Below are positions 56,310 to 64,000 of a stretch of DNA of 64,000 nt, piece by piece; position 1 is the stretch's first letter; every line of letters starts with the position of its first letter. The position numbers and the translations under genes are program-made. Source of the stretch: RH-AL1 sp965214415 (GTDB lineage: Bacteria; Pseudomonadota; Alphaproteobacteria; Rhizobiales; Beijerinckiaceae); contig CBDCBQ010000003.1 of the NCBI GenBank assembly GCA_965214415.1, forward strand, positions 992,001 to 1,056,000, given 5' to 3'. Under the pieces are notes generated by a model. The model made no database searches. It was not told the DNA's origin and saw only the letters and a program-made list of their open reading frames with translations.

Positions 56310-57608
56310 TCAGTAGATCGGGAAGCGCTTGGTCAGCGCCGCGACCTTGGTCTTCACCTCGGCCTCGGTCGAGGCATTGCCTTCTTCGCCGGACTTGGCG
56401 AGGCCGTCGAGGCAGGTCGCGATCAGCCGGGCGACCTCGGCGAACTCCTCGGTGCCGAAGCCGCGTGATGTCGCCGCCGGCGAGCCGAGCCGGACGCCAG
56501 ACGTCACCATCGGGCTCGCCTCGTCGAACGGCACGCCGTTCTTGTTGCAGGTGATGTGGGCGCGGCCGAGCGACTGCTCGGCGGCCTTGCCGGTGATCTT
56601 CTTGGCGCGGAGGTCGACGAGCATCAGATGGTTGTCGGTGCCGCCCGTGGTGATCGAGTAACCGAGCGATTCCAGTGTCGCGGCCATCGTGCTGGCATTA
56701 TCGAGAACCTGCTGAATGTAGGTCTTGAAGCCCGGCTGCAATGCCTCGCCGAAGGCGACGCCCTTGGCCGCGATCACATGCATCAGGGGGCCGCCCTGCA
56801 GGCCCGGGAAGATCGCCGAATTGAACTTCTTCGCGAGGTCGGCGTCGTTGGTCAGGATCATGCCGCCGCGCGGGCCGCGCAGCGTCTTATGCGTCGTCGT
56901 CGTCGCGACATGCGCGTGCGGGAACGGCGAGGGATGCAGGCCGGCCGCCACGATGCCGGCGAAATGGGCCATGTCGACCAGGAAGTACGCGCCGACCGAA
57001 TCGGCGATCTCGCGGAAGCGCTTGAAGTCCCAGTGGCGCGGGTAGGCCGAGCCGCCAGCGATGATCATCTTCGGCTTGCACTCCTTGGCCTTCGCCTCGA
57101 GCGCGTCCATGTCGATCCGGTACGTCGACTTGTCGACGCCGTAGGGGACCGGCTTGAACCACTTGCCGGAGACGTTGACGGGCGAGCCGTGCGTCAGATG
57201 ACCGCCCGCCGCAAGGTCGAGGCCCATGAACGTGTCGCCCGGCTGCAGCAGCGCCAGGAAGACGCCCTGGTTGGCCTGGCTGCCGGAGTTCGGCTGCACG
57301 TTGGCGAAGCCGACACCGAACAGCTCCTTGGCGCGCTCGATCGCGAGCCGCTCGGCGACGTCGACAAACTGGCAACCGCCATAATAGCGGCGGCCCGGAT
57401 AGCCCTCTGCGTACTTGTTGGTGAGGATCGACCCTTGCGCGTCGAGCACGGCGCGCGAGACGATGTTCTCCGAGGCGATCAGCTCGATCTCGTCGCGCTG
57501 GCGGCCGAGCTCGTTGTCGATCGCCTCGGCCATCTCGCGATCCGAAGTGGCGAGATGACTGCTGAAGAATGTCGTCGCGTCGCGCCAGCCGGCATCGGAT
57601 TTGGTCAT
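56310..57608 (-). CDS. glyA: Serine hydroxymethyltransferase
   Basis: PLP enzyme of 432 aa that interconverts serine and glycine and feeds methylenetetrahydrofolate. Typical motifs are IELIASENIVS, NKYAEGYPGRRYYGG, NVQPNSGSQAN and the PLP lysine in ATTTTHKTLRGPRGG. The ATG at 57608 is the family start after GGAAGG. It opens the glyA-nrdR-ribD-ribE operon; its promoter must lie in the 200 bp shared with the divergent vapBC genes. Confidence 0.97.
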   Translation of the reverse strand: MTKSDAGWRDATTFFSSHLATSDREMAEAIDNELGRQRDEIELIASENIVSRAVLDAQGSILTNKYAEGYPGRRYYGGCQFVDVAERLAIERAKELFGVGFANVQPNSGSQANQGVFLALLQPGDTFMGLDLAAGGHLTHGSPVNVSGKWFKPVPYGVDKSTYRIDMDALEAKAKECKPKMIIAGGSAYPRHWDFKRFREIADSVGAYFLVDMAHFAGIVAAGLHPSPFPHAHVATTTTHKTLRGPRGGMILTNDADLAKKFNSAIFPGLQGGPLMHVIAAKGVAFGEALQPGFKTYIQQVLDNASTMAATLESLGYSITTGGTDNHLMLVDLRAKKITGKAAEQSLGRAHITCNKNGVPFDEASPMVTSGVRLGSPAATSRGFGTEEFAEVARLIATCLDGLAKSGEEGNASTEAEVKTKVAALTKRFPIY

Positions 57609-57750
57609 CGGGGCCTTCCTCGGGATGAAATGGAAACCTGTAAATGCCGGGCTTCGGTTTTTGTTTCGGCGAACCATAGCTTTAGCACGCGGCAGAAAGT
57701 CCGGGAAAGCGGCGCGGAGTCAGATTTTCTTTGCCAGTTTCAACTTCGAT

Positions 57751-57797
57751 TTGGCACGCCGGCTTGCCAAGGTGTATGAAGACTCAAGTCTATACAC
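57751..57797. promoter_or_regulatory. Two adjacent palindromes upstream of vapBC
   Basis: TTGGCACGCCGGCTTGCCAA (57751-57770) is a 20-bp palindrome with one mismatched pair. After one base, GTGTAT(GA)AGACT and AGTCTATACAC (57772-57797) form a second inverted repeat with a two-base bulge. Both lie within 60 bp of the vapB start, where VapBC complexes usually bind their own promoter. The region is shared with the divergent glyA promoter. Confidence 0.55.
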
Positions 57798-57808
57798 ATG
57801 GATTGCCA

Positions 57809-58012
57809 ATGCGAACGAACATCGAGATCGACGATGCATTGATCGAAGAGGCAATGAACGCCACTGGACTGAAAACGAAGAGGGCCACCATCGAGGAAGC
57901 CCTGCAACGTCTCGTTGCAAACGAGCGTCGGCGCCGCGCGCTGGACGCATTGGACGGTATCGGTTGGAATGGTGATCTCGATGAGATCCGAGGCAATTGG
58001 TCTAGCCAGTGA
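57809..58012 (+). CDS. vapB: VapB-family antitoxin
   Basis: Antitoxin of 67 aa with an N-terminal ribbon-helix-helix-like segment (RTNIEIDDALIEEAMNATG), TKRATIEEAL, and a C-terminal toxin-wrapping tail ending DEIRGNWSSQ. The stop overlaps the vapC start by four bases (GTGA), so translation is coupled. Two palindromes directly upstream are candidate autoregulatory operators. Lower GC than the flanks points to mobility of the module. Confidence 0.88.
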   Translation: MRTNIEIDDALIEEAMNATGLKTKRATIEEALQRLVANERRRRALDALDGIGWNGDLDEIRGNWSSQ

Positions 58013-58398
58013 TCGTTGTCGACTCGTCCGTCTGGATCGCCTTATTCAAAGGCCATTCAAACACGTCAGTCGTGAAGTTGAGAGCGATCGCCGATCAAGG
58101 TGAAATCCTTATCGCGGACATCGTGTTGCTTGAGGTCTTGCAAGGTGCGCGAGACGAGAGGCACGCCGGGCATCTGGAATCCTACTTACGGACTTTCACG
58201 ATCGCTCAGACGCTGGGCGACGCGATCGCGGTGCTCGCCGCACGAAATCATAGAACCTTGCGCGGCGTCGGCTCTACGATCCGCAAGACTCCCGACTTAA
58301 TATTGGCGACGTTTTGCGTCGCTCACGGCCATCGTTTGTTACACAGCGATCGAGATTTTGCCGCATGCGAGCAGCATCTTGGTCTTCGATGCCTGTAG
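58009..58398 (+). CDS. vapC: VapC-family PIN-domain ribonuclease toxin
   Basis: Toxin of 129 aa with the PIN-domain acidic cluster D5 (VVDSSVWIAL), E42 (LLEVLQG), D96 (TPDLILATFC) and D114/D116 (HSDRDF), so it should be an active Mg-dependent RNase. Targets in relatives are tRNAs or rRNA; not predictable here. It starts at GTG 58009 within the vapB stop. It is convergent with the L,D-transpeptidase gene. Confidence 0.9.
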   Translation: MIVVDSSVWIALFKGHSNTSVVKLRAIADQGEILIADIVLLEVLQGARDERHAGHLESYLRTFTIAQTLGDAIAVLAARNHRTLRGVGSTIRKTPDLILATFCVAHGHRLLHSDRDFAACEQHLGLRCL

Positions 58399-58409
58399 GC
58401 TGACAACGC

Positions 58410-58433
58410 AAAACGCCCCGCCGAAGCGGAGCG
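58410..58433 (-). terminator. Terminator of the L,D-transpeptidase gene
   Basis: Read on the minus strand, an 8-bp stem (CGCTCCGC / GCGGGGCG, one mismatch) with a TTCG tetraloop is followed by TTTT. It lies 26 bp past the stop and may also stop vapC transcription from the other side. Confidence 0.75.
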
Positions 58434-58458
58434 CTCGATGATTTTCCGCGAAATCGCC

Positions 58459-59811
58459 TCAGCGCTCGTCCGGCGCCGCGTCGAGGCCGGGGTCGCCGCC
58501 CTGGTTGTAGCTGGCGCGGCTGACGCCGTCCTGCTGCTCGGGCCGGCCGATGGAGCCGGTCACCGACGGGTTGAAGCCGTCGCGCTGGTAGATGTCGTCA
58601 CGAAATTCGACGACGCCGTTCGGGTAGGCCCACGCCGTGATGTAGACCCAGTAGACCGGCACCGGCGCGGCGAGCTTGACGTTGACCTGCTGGCCCGAGC
58701 GGATCGCCTCGTCGATGTGCGGACGATCCCAGCCGGGCGTGTCCTTCAAAAGCCATTGCACGTAGTCGCGTACGTTCTGTACGCGGATGCAGCCCGACGA
58801 GACGAAGCGGTTGTCGTCGCCGAAGACGCCCTTCTCCGGCGTGTCGTGCATGTAGACACCGTAGGGATTGTTGATGTTGACGCGCACCACGCCGAGCGAG
58901 TTCTCGCTGCCCGGGTCTTCCTTGTAGGCGTAGTTGTAGGCCTGGGTCGAATGCCAGTTGATCGAGGTGGACGGCACCTCCTGTCCGCTCTTGTCGAAGA
59001 TGCGGATGTGGTGCTCGTTCAGATAGTTCGGATCGGCGTTCATCTTCGGAATGAGATCCTTGTGGATCAGCGATTCCGGCACGTGCCAATACGGGTTGAA
59101 GTTGATGTCGAGCGCGCGCGTCTGCATCACCGGCGATTGCCGATCGATGCGGCCGACGCCGGCACGATGATGGGTGGCGACGACGCCGCCCTCGACGGTC
59201 TCGACCGATTCGGCCGGGATGTTCGCCATCACGAAGCGCTCGCCGAGATTGCCCGAAAAGGCCTTGAGGCGAACCAGGTTGATCTCGAGCTGGTGCAGCC
59301 GCATGTCGGCCGGCATGTTGAGCGCGGAGAACACCTCTGGCCCGACGACGCCGTTCTCGATAAGGCCGTGGCGCGCCTGGAAGTGCTTGACGCCGGCATC
59401 GACGTACGAATCGAAAACCGGCGAGGCGCCCGACGAGGAGTCGAGATCGCCCGAGACGATGAGGCGCTTGCGCAGCGCGACGATCGCGTTGCCGTTCGAG
59501 CCGAGCCGCAGCGTGCGGCCGGCGGGGACCTTGGTCCAGCCGCCGCTCTGCACGATCTGGCGGTACTGCTCGATCGCGTGCTCGGTGGCATCGAAGGTCG
59601 CCTGCGACAGGACGGGCGTCGTCGAGCGCGTCACCGAGAGGCGGGCGTCGGCGTCGTAGCCCTGCGCCCACTCGGCCTGGTCGCCGAACGGATTGCTGTA
59701 ATCGTCGGCATGCACGGCGGGGATGCCGGCGAGCGCGAGCATCGCCGTGGCGCCGGCGACCGAAAGCGCGAGCGCCGAAACGCGTCGCGTGAGGAAATGA
59801 CCTGCCACCAT
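58459..59811 (-). CDS. Peptidoglycan-binding L,D-transpeptidase (YcbB/LdtP-like)
   Basis: Secreted enzyme of 450 aa. A signal peptide (ALALSVAGATAMLALAGIPAVHA) is followed by a YcbB-type catalytic region with an inserted peptidoglycan-binding domain (VDAGVKHFQARHGLIENGVVG) and the YkuD active site MHDTPEKGVFGDDNR with C341 in SSGCIRV. It would make 3-3 cross-links. The ATG at 59811 has GGAG upstream. It is a likely target of LdtR, 4.5 kb away. Confidence 0.92.
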   Translation of the reverse strand: MVAGHFLTRRVSALALSVAGATAMLALAGIPAVHADDYSNPFGDQAEWAQGYDADARLSVTRSTTPVLSQATFDATEHAIEQYRQIVQSGGWTKVPAGRTLRLGSNGNAIVALRKRLIVSGDLDSSSGASPVFDSYVDAGVKHFQARHGLIENGVVGPEVFSALNMPADMRLHQLEINLVRLKAFSGNLGERFVMANIPAESVETVEGGVVATHHRAGVGRIDRQSPVMQTRALDINFNPYWHVPESLIHKDLIPKMNADPNYLNEHHIRIFDKSGQEVPSTSINWHSTQAYNYAYKEDPGSENSLGVVRVNINNPYGVYMHDTPEKGVFGDDNRFVSSGCIRVQNVRDYVQWLLKDTPGWDRPHIDEAIRSGQQVNVKLAAPVPVYWVYITAWAYPNGVVEFRDDIYQRDGFNPSVTGSIGRPEQQDGVSRASYNQGGDPGLDAAPDER

Positions 59812-60028
59812 AAGACTCCAAAAGCCGCCGCGATGGGACCCGCGAAGGGTCCGGAGCCAAGCATGTCGAATGCTCAGGCCGTGGTTTACGCTACATTCAC
59901 TGCGGTTAAGACACTGCAAACGGACGGCCGTTTTGTGGCGACGCAAAGGGCCGCGGACGATGCGGTCGGCAATCGCGGGCCTGTGGTAGCGAAGGCACAG
60001 TGTCGCAGCCCAGTGTGGGGGTGCGCCG

Positions 60029-60397
60029 CTAGGCGGGGGGACCGTAATATCGGCACGTATCGCCGCTCGAATCCCGGTACACAGCGACCATCGCGAGCCC
60101 TTCGCAGGTTGGCGCGACGCGTAACCAGATCCACCTGGCGAGATTCTCCATCGTCGGGTGAGCGAGCCCCTCGACGTCGTCGAGGAAGCGATGATCGAGC
60201 CCGTCGCGCGCGACCTCGATCGCCTGCTCGAGCAGGCCGAGATCCATGATCATGCCGGTCGCGGGGTCGGGCTCGCCACGCAGCATCACCTCGGCGCGGT
60301 AGGAGTGTCCGTGAATGCGGCGGCTGGCGTCGGCCTCGATCGTGCGGTCCAGCGTGTGGGCCGCCTCGAACCGGAACTGCTTCGAAATCTCGAACAT
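60029..60397 (-). CDS. queD: QueD-like 6-pyruvoyl-tetrahydropterin synthase family protein
   Basis: T-fold protein of 122 aa for the 6-carboxytetrahydropterin step of queuosine/7-deazaguanine synthesis. Zinc ligands are H14, H29 and H31 (AAHTL, RIHGHSY), and E/H residues for catalysis are in LDHRFLDD and PTMENLARW. The catalytic Cys that in E. coli QueD lies four residues before HGH is replaced by Ser25. It overlaps the queE stop by one base, which supports a role with QueE despite the missing Cys. Confidence 0.82.
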   Translation of the reverse strand: MFEISKQFRFEAAHTLDRTIEADASRRIHGHSYRAEVMLRGEPDPATGMIMDLGLLEQAIEVARDGLDHRFLDDVEGLAHPTMENLARWIWLRVAPTCEGLAMVAVYRDSSGDTCRYYGPPA

Positions 60398-61026
60398 CAG
60401 GGTATGCCGATGACCTTGTGCGTCTGGAGGCTGAGCCGCCAGCGCGGGTGCGCCAGGCAATAGGCGACGGCGGCCCGCGTGTTGGCCTCGCGCGCCGGCC
60501 CGTCCATCGGCTGCAGCCAGTAATGGTCGAAGGCGAGGCCTTCGACGGCGGCGGGCGGAAGGTCTTGCTGCGGAAACACGAGCTTCAGCTCGTGCCCGCG
60601 GGTCTGCACCAGCGGCGCGCCAGCCTTCGGGCTGACGCAGATCCAGTCGACGCCGGGCGGCGCGGCGCGGGTGCCGTTGGTCTCGATCGCGCAGGTGAAA
60701 TTTTCCGCATGCACGGCCTCGAGCAGGGCTTCATCGAGTTGCAGCAGCGGCTCGCCGCCGGTGAACACGACGAACCGCGCGGTGTCGCCGTGCCAGGCGG
60801 CGGCGATCGCGGCGGCGAGGGCAGGGGCGTCCCCGAAGCGGCCGCCGCCATCGCCGTCGGTGCCGATGAAGTCGGTGTCGCAGAAATCGCAGATCGCGGA
60901 GGCGCGATCGGCCTCGCGCCCGCTCCACAGATTGCAGCCGGCGAAACGGCAGAAGACGGCCGCGCGACCGGCCTGGCCGCCCTCGCCCTGCAGCGTGTAG
61001 AAGATCTCCTTGACCGAATAGGCCAA
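60397..61026 (-). CDS. queE: 7-carboxy-7-deazaguanine synthase
   Basis: Radical SAM enzyme of 209 aa that makes 7-carboxy-7-deazaguanine from carboxytetrahydropterin. It has the QueE-specific cluster motif C31-x14-C46-x2-C49, plus IFYTLQGEGGQAGR and VVFTGGEPLLQ. No ATG or GTG fits the family N-terminus; the TTG at 61026 does (AYSVKEIFYTLQGEG). The stop overlaps queD. It is divergent from the YbjQ gene. queC and queF are not in the window. Confidence 0.9.
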   Translation of the reverse strand: MAYSVKEIFYTLQGEGGQAGRAAVFCRFAGCNLWSGREADRASAICDFCDTDFIGTDGDGGGRFGDAPALAAAIAAAWHGDTARFVVFTGGEPLLQLDEALLEAVHAENFTCAIETNGTRAAPPGVDWICVSPKAGAPLVQTRGHELKLVFPQQDLPPAAVEGLAFDHYWLQPMDGPAREANTRAAVAYCLAHPRWRLSLQTHKVIGIP

Positions 61027-61155
61027 TCGAAACGTCCAGCGGTTGATGATTTTGGCGCGCCCGGGCCCGGCTCGTGGCCGCGCCGTCGCACGCGGCGGCT
61101 TAAAGCAGATGGGGCGTTTCCAGGCAAACGCGAGCAAGAGAAGGAGGGTCGGGCA

Positions 61156-61476
61156 ATGATAGTGGCCACGACAAACGAGATCGCCGGCTACCGGATCACG
61201 CGGCATGTCGGGCTGGTCCGCGGCATCACGGTCCGCTCGCGCAGCGTGGTCGGCAATTTCGTCGGTGGCGTGCAGTCGTTCTTCGGCGGCAAGATTGGCG
61301 CCTACGTGAGTCTCGCCGAGACGGCGCGGCAGGAGGCGTTCGAGCATCTCTGCGAGCACGCGACACAGGGCGGCGCCAACGCGATCGTGTGCTTTCGCTA
61401 CGATGCCAACGAGATCATGGAAGGGGTCACCGAGGTTCTCGCCTACGGCACGGCGGTCTGGGTCGAGCCGATCTGA
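61156..61476 (+). CDS. YbjQ family protein (UPF0145/DUF74)
   Basis: Protein of 106 aa of a widespread family of unknown function that forms pentameric rings. Features are the TTNEIAGYRITRHVGLVRGI start, SVVGNFVGGVQSFFGGKI and GGANAIVCFRYDANEI. AAGGAGGG precedes the ATG. It is divergent from queE and 66 bp before tRNA-Trp. Confidence 0.9.
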   Translation: MIVATTNEIAGYRITRHVGLVRGITVRSRSVVGNFVGGVQSFFGGKIGAYVSLAETARQEAFEHLCEHATQGGANAIVCFRYDANEIMEGVTEVLAYGTAVWVEPI

Positions 61477-61542
61477 CCGAGGCGTCGCGTCGATCGAGGT
61501 GCTTGCCCCGCGGCCCCATCCGCGCGTAAGGAACGCTCACGT

Positions 61543-61620
61543 AGGAGTGTAGCTCAATTTGGTTAGAGCACCGGTCTCCAAAACCGGGGGTTGGGGGTTC
61601 GAGTCCCTCCTCTCCTGCCA
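61543..61620 (+). tRNA. tRNA-Trp (anticodon CCA)
   Basis: Cloverleaf of 78 bases including the encoded CCA. Anticodon stem CCGGT/ACCGG encloses CTCCAAA with CCA at 61578-61580. D arm is GCTC...GAGC, T arm GGGGG-TTCGAGT-CCCTC. The acceptor stem AGGAGTG/CTCTCCT has one U-U mismatch at the sixth pair. Only tRNA seen in the window; secE and nusG, which often follow tRNA-Trp, are absent. Confidence 0.95.
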
Positions 61621-61647
61621 GTCGGTCATCGCCGTTCGGTACGCCTC

Positions 61648-62580
61648 GTGGATTACCTCGCCGCCATGCGGTCTTTCGTCCGCTCGGTCGAGCTCGGCAG
61701 CTTTTCGCGCGCGGCCGCCGAGGCCGGCGTAAAAGTCTCGACGGTCTCGCGCTACGTCACGGCCTTGGAGGCGGACGTCGGCGCGGCCCTGCTCAATCGG
61801 TCGACCCACGGCCTGCATCTGACCGAGATCGGCCGCATGTTCCACGAGAACGCGGCACGTATCATCGACGATGTCGAAGCCGCCCGGGCACTCGCTTCGT
61901 CGTTCAACGCGATCCCGCAAGGCAAGCTGAAGATCACGGTTCCAGCGGCGTTCGGTCGGCTTCACGTCGTGACGCACCTCCCCGATTTCCTCGCCGCCTA
62001 TCCCGCCATTTCCATCGAGGCGACGCTTACCGATACGCATGTCGACATGATCGAGGCCGGGGTCGACCTGGCGATCCGCATCGGTGCGCTACCGGACTCG
62101 GGGCTCGTGGCGCGGCGGCTCGCGCGGCACGAGCGGGTGTTGTGCGCCAGCCCCGCGTTCCTTGCGTCCTGCGATCCGATCGCGAGCCCCGAGGACGTCG
62201 CTGGCCGCGAGGCGATCGTGTCGTCGCTGCAGCCCGGCGGAACGTGGCATTTTCGCGAGCGCGGGACGACGAACTTGGCGTCCGTGAAAGTGTCGGGCCG
62301 GATCCGGCTGAATGATTCCGAGGCGCTGCTCACCTGCGTGCTCGCCGGTCAGGGCCTCGCCGTGCTGCCGACCTGGCTCGCGCACGCCGAGCTCGCGCGG
62401 GGCTCCCTCGTCACGCTTCTGCCAGGGTGGGAAGCGGGCATCATGGCCGACCTCGAACGCGCGATCTGGGTCGTATATCCGCCCAAAAGGATCGTGGCGC
62501 CGAAGGTCCGTGCCTTCATCGCCTTCTTCGAGGGCCGGTTCCGCAAGCCCGTCTATTGGGAGACCGACGCCCCTGTTTAG
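61648..62580 (+). CDS. LysR-family transcriptional regulator
   Basis: Regulator of 310 aa with an N-terminal winged helix (MRSFVRSVELGSFSRAAAEAGVKVSTVSRYVTALE) and a periplasmic-binding-like effector domain (GKLKITVPAAFGRLHV onwards), of the CrgA/AaeR-like subgroup. The GTG at 61648, 27 bases after the tRNA, gives the usual VDYLAAMRSF start; an earlier in-frame ATG lies inside the tRNA and is rejected. It is followed by the bicupin gene, a plausible target. Confidence 0.9.
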   Translation: MDYLAAMRSFVRSVELGSFSRAAAEAGVKVSTVSRYVTALEADVGAALLNRSTHGLHLTEIGRMFHENAARIIDDVEAARALASSFNAIPQGKLKITVPAAFGRLHVVTHLPDFLAAYPAISIEATLTDTHVDMIEAGVDLAIRIGALPDSGLVARRLARHERVLCASPAFLASCDPIASPEDVAGREAIVSSLQPGGTWHFRERGTTNLASVKVSGRIRLNDSEALLTCVLAGQGLAVLPTWLAHAELARGSLVTLLPGWEAGIMADLERAIWVVYPPKRIVAPKVRAFIAFFEGRFRKPVYWETDAPV

Positions 62581-62701
62581 GCGAGGCATGTCCTTTCCCG
62601 CAAAAGCATCTTGCCGCCGTGGTTCTCACCGGCGCGGGCAAAACGGAGCATCTTTTCCTCGTTGGGACGCGATCGGCGCCCCCTTTCAGAGGAGAGATGA
62701 A

Positions 62702-63688
62702 GTGGACGGTTTTGACACAGGTCAGGGGACCAACACGTCTTCGAGCGAGATGATCGAGACAGCGCCTTCCACCGCCGGCACGCACCGCGATCACACGCGG
62801 GATGCGGAATTCTTCGAGTACAGCAAGGCGGCCAACCCGATCGGCGCCAAGCTGACACCGCCGATCCCCTTCCACTTCTTTCCCGCCTCGCTCTACGCGA
62901 CCGGCGCGTCGCGCGTCGTTCCGCTCGATCTTAGCGAGGACATCAAGTGCGATGGGCCGGCGACCGGTCCGGGGCTCAGCGCGAACTTCATCCGTCTGCT
63001 CGAGAGCGACGCCGTGTCGCTCGAGCCGAACGCCACGTCGCTGGTGTTCTACGTGATCCGCGGCGAGGGCCGCGCGGAAGCTGGCGACGACGTCATCGAG
63101 TGGCATGCCGGCGACTTCTTCACGATCGCCGGATCGCAGGCCACGCGGCTCGTCGCCGCCAAGAATGCCGCGCTCTACTACGTGAACGACGCGCCGCTTC
63201 TCAGCTATCTCGGCGTTACCGTGGCGACCAAGCGCTTCGCGCCGACCCTGTACACGGCCGAGCGGGCGAACCGCGAGCTTCGGAACGCGCTCGACGATCC
63301 GCACTCGGCCAACCGCAGTCGCATCAGCGTGCTGCTCGGGAACGCCAACTTTCCGCGCACCCGCACGGTGACCCATGTGCTTTGGGCGATGTACGGCATC
63401 GTCGCGCCGGGCACCGAGCAGAAGCCGCATCGCCATCAGTCGATCGCGCTGGACTTCATCGTCGATTGCGATCCGGGCTGCTACAGCCTTGTCGGAAAGC
63501 GCCTCGACGACAATGGCGAGATCGCCAACCCGGCCCGCGTCGACTGGGAATCAGGATCCGCGTTCGTCACGCCGCCCGGCTACTGGCACTCGCATTTCAA
63601 CAGGTCCGGCCGGGATGCCCGCCTGATCCCGATCCAGGACGCCGGGCTGCAGACCTACATGCGCACGCTCGACATTCGCTTCTCGTGA
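62702..63688 (+). CDS. Bicupin protein, possible ring-cleavage dioxygenase or isomerase relative
   Basis: Protein of 328 aa with two cupin domains: the first around SLVFYVIRGEGRAEAGDDVIEW, the second around GTEQKPHRHQSIALDF with metal-type His (H-R-H) and a closing PPGYWHSHFN. The overall layout recalls gentisate dioxygenase-like bicupins, but the first domain lacks clear metal ligands. The GTG at 62702 has AGAGGAGAG six bases upstream; ATG at 62750 is an alternative. It follows a LysR gene. Substrate unknown. Confidence 0.72.
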   Translation: MDGFDTGQGTNTSSSEMIETAPSTAGTHRDHTRDAEFFEYSKAANPIGAKLTPPIPFHFFPASLYATGASRVVPLDLSEDIKCDGPATGPGLSANFIRLLESDAVSLEPNATSLVFYVIRGEGRAEAGDDVIEWHAGDFFTIAGSQATRLVAAKNAALYYVNDAPLLSYLGVTVATKRFAPTLYTAERANRELRNALDDPHSANRSRISVLLGNANFPRTRTVTHVLWAMYGIVAPGTEQKPHRHQSIALDFIVDCDPGCYSLVGKRLDDNGEIANPARVDWESGSAFVTPPGYWHSHFNRSGRDARLIPIQDAGLQTYMRTLDIRFS

Positions 63689-63766
63689 ACGCGAAGCCCG
63701 GGCTCACCTGGAGTTCGGGCTTCGTCGATATTCGCCGAGGCGCATATCGCGGTGTAGGATCGCGCC

Positions 63767-64000
63767 GTGAAGCGCGCCGCCCAAACCAGCGACACCCTGT
63801 TCTCCGCCGCGGGCCTCGAGGCCGAGGCACCGCGCCCGCTCGCCGACCGACTTCGGCCGACGACGCTGGCCGAGGTGGCGGGGCAAGACCACATCGTCGG
63901 CGCGAATGGCGCGCTGACGCGGCTTCTCGGCGGCAGCACGCTCGGCTCGCTGGTGTTCTGGGGGCCGCCCGGCACCGGCAAGACCACGGTCGCGCGCCTG
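63767..64000 (+). CDS. rarA: Replication-associated recombination protein RarA (5' part)
   Basis: First 78 codons of a clamp-loader-like AAA+ ATPase that acts at stalled forks. Visible are the start APRPLADRLRPTTLAEVAGQDHIVG and the Walker A loop FWGPPGTGKTT (about 64-74); the gene runs off the window. The GTG at 63767 fits the family N-terminus. In relatives rarA directly follows the DegP-type gene after rplQ, here 50 kb away. Confidence 0.92.
   Translation, partial: MKRAAQTSDTLFSAAGLEAEAPRPLADRLRPTTLAEVAGQDHIVGANGALTRLLGGSTLGSLVFWGPPGTGKTTVARL

Overview
The window is chromosomal DNA of a GC-rich alphaproteobacterium, most likely of the order Hyphomicrobiales (Rhizobiales). The evidence is the gene order erpA-dgt-argS-SPOR-nagZ-scpA-scpB-tatABC, an LdtR-type MarR regulator next to a DUF6163 gene, a complex I NDUFA12-family protein, an aerobic cobalamin pathway (cobG, cobN, cobK), a hopanoid C-2 methylase-like radical SAM enzyme, and dispersed palindromes of the kind common in this order. 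Family or genus cannot be fixed from the sequence alone.

Layout. 1-9.8 kb: Fe-S carrier (cut by the window edge), dNTPase, arginyl-tRNA synthetase, SPOR protein, NagZ, ScpAB and the Tat translocase, all but the first on the plus strand. 10-14 kb: rpsM, rpsK, rpoA, rplQ and a DegP-type protease, without the secY-adk genes that usually precede rpsM. 14-19 kb: small proteins, a lactate-monooxygenase-like flavoprotein, an NDUFA12 protein, an L,D-transpeptidase, an acetyltransferase and a FAH hydrolase. 19-28 kb: a cobalamin cluster, cobE-cobL on minus, cobK alone on plus, and cobJ-cobG-cobN-cobW on minus with overlapping starts and stops; cobO follows at 30.4 kb. 28-47 kb: mostly housekeeping and accessory metabolism (three SDRs counting the one at 46.7 kb, an RNA methyltransferase, a GAF-receiver protein, HpnP-like, lipid kinase, FolD, peroxiredoxin, DsbD-like, YqgE, RadA, CvpA, PurF). 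47.5-50.7 kb: a periplasmic copper chaperone and hemB flank a compositionally different insert with a polymorphic-toxin-like gene and a frameshifted partner. 50.8-64 kb: sulfotransferase-like, glutathionyl-hydroquinone reductase, DUF6163, ldtR, the glyA-nrdR-ribD-ribE operon, vapBC, a second L,D-transpeptidase, queE-queD, YbjQ, tRNA-Trp, a LysR regulator with a bicupin protein, and the start of rarA.

How the parts work together. Several genes concern the cell envelope: two YkuD L,D-transpeptidases with their likely regulator LdtR, NagZ, the SPOR protein, Tat and the DegP-like protease. Eight genes serve cobalamin synthesis, and the HpnP-like enzyme would use that cofactor. Copper handling is suggested by a PCuAC chaperone with a Met-rich repeat tail and by a separate small secreted protein with a Met/His/Lys tail.

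Features most worth a second look are the putative HNH-like toxin with a HEAT-like partner at 48.1-49.5 kb, palindromic elements inserted in frame in both cobG and cobN, the relocated rpsM-degP block, and the Met/His/Lys-rich secreted protein at 33.7 kb.
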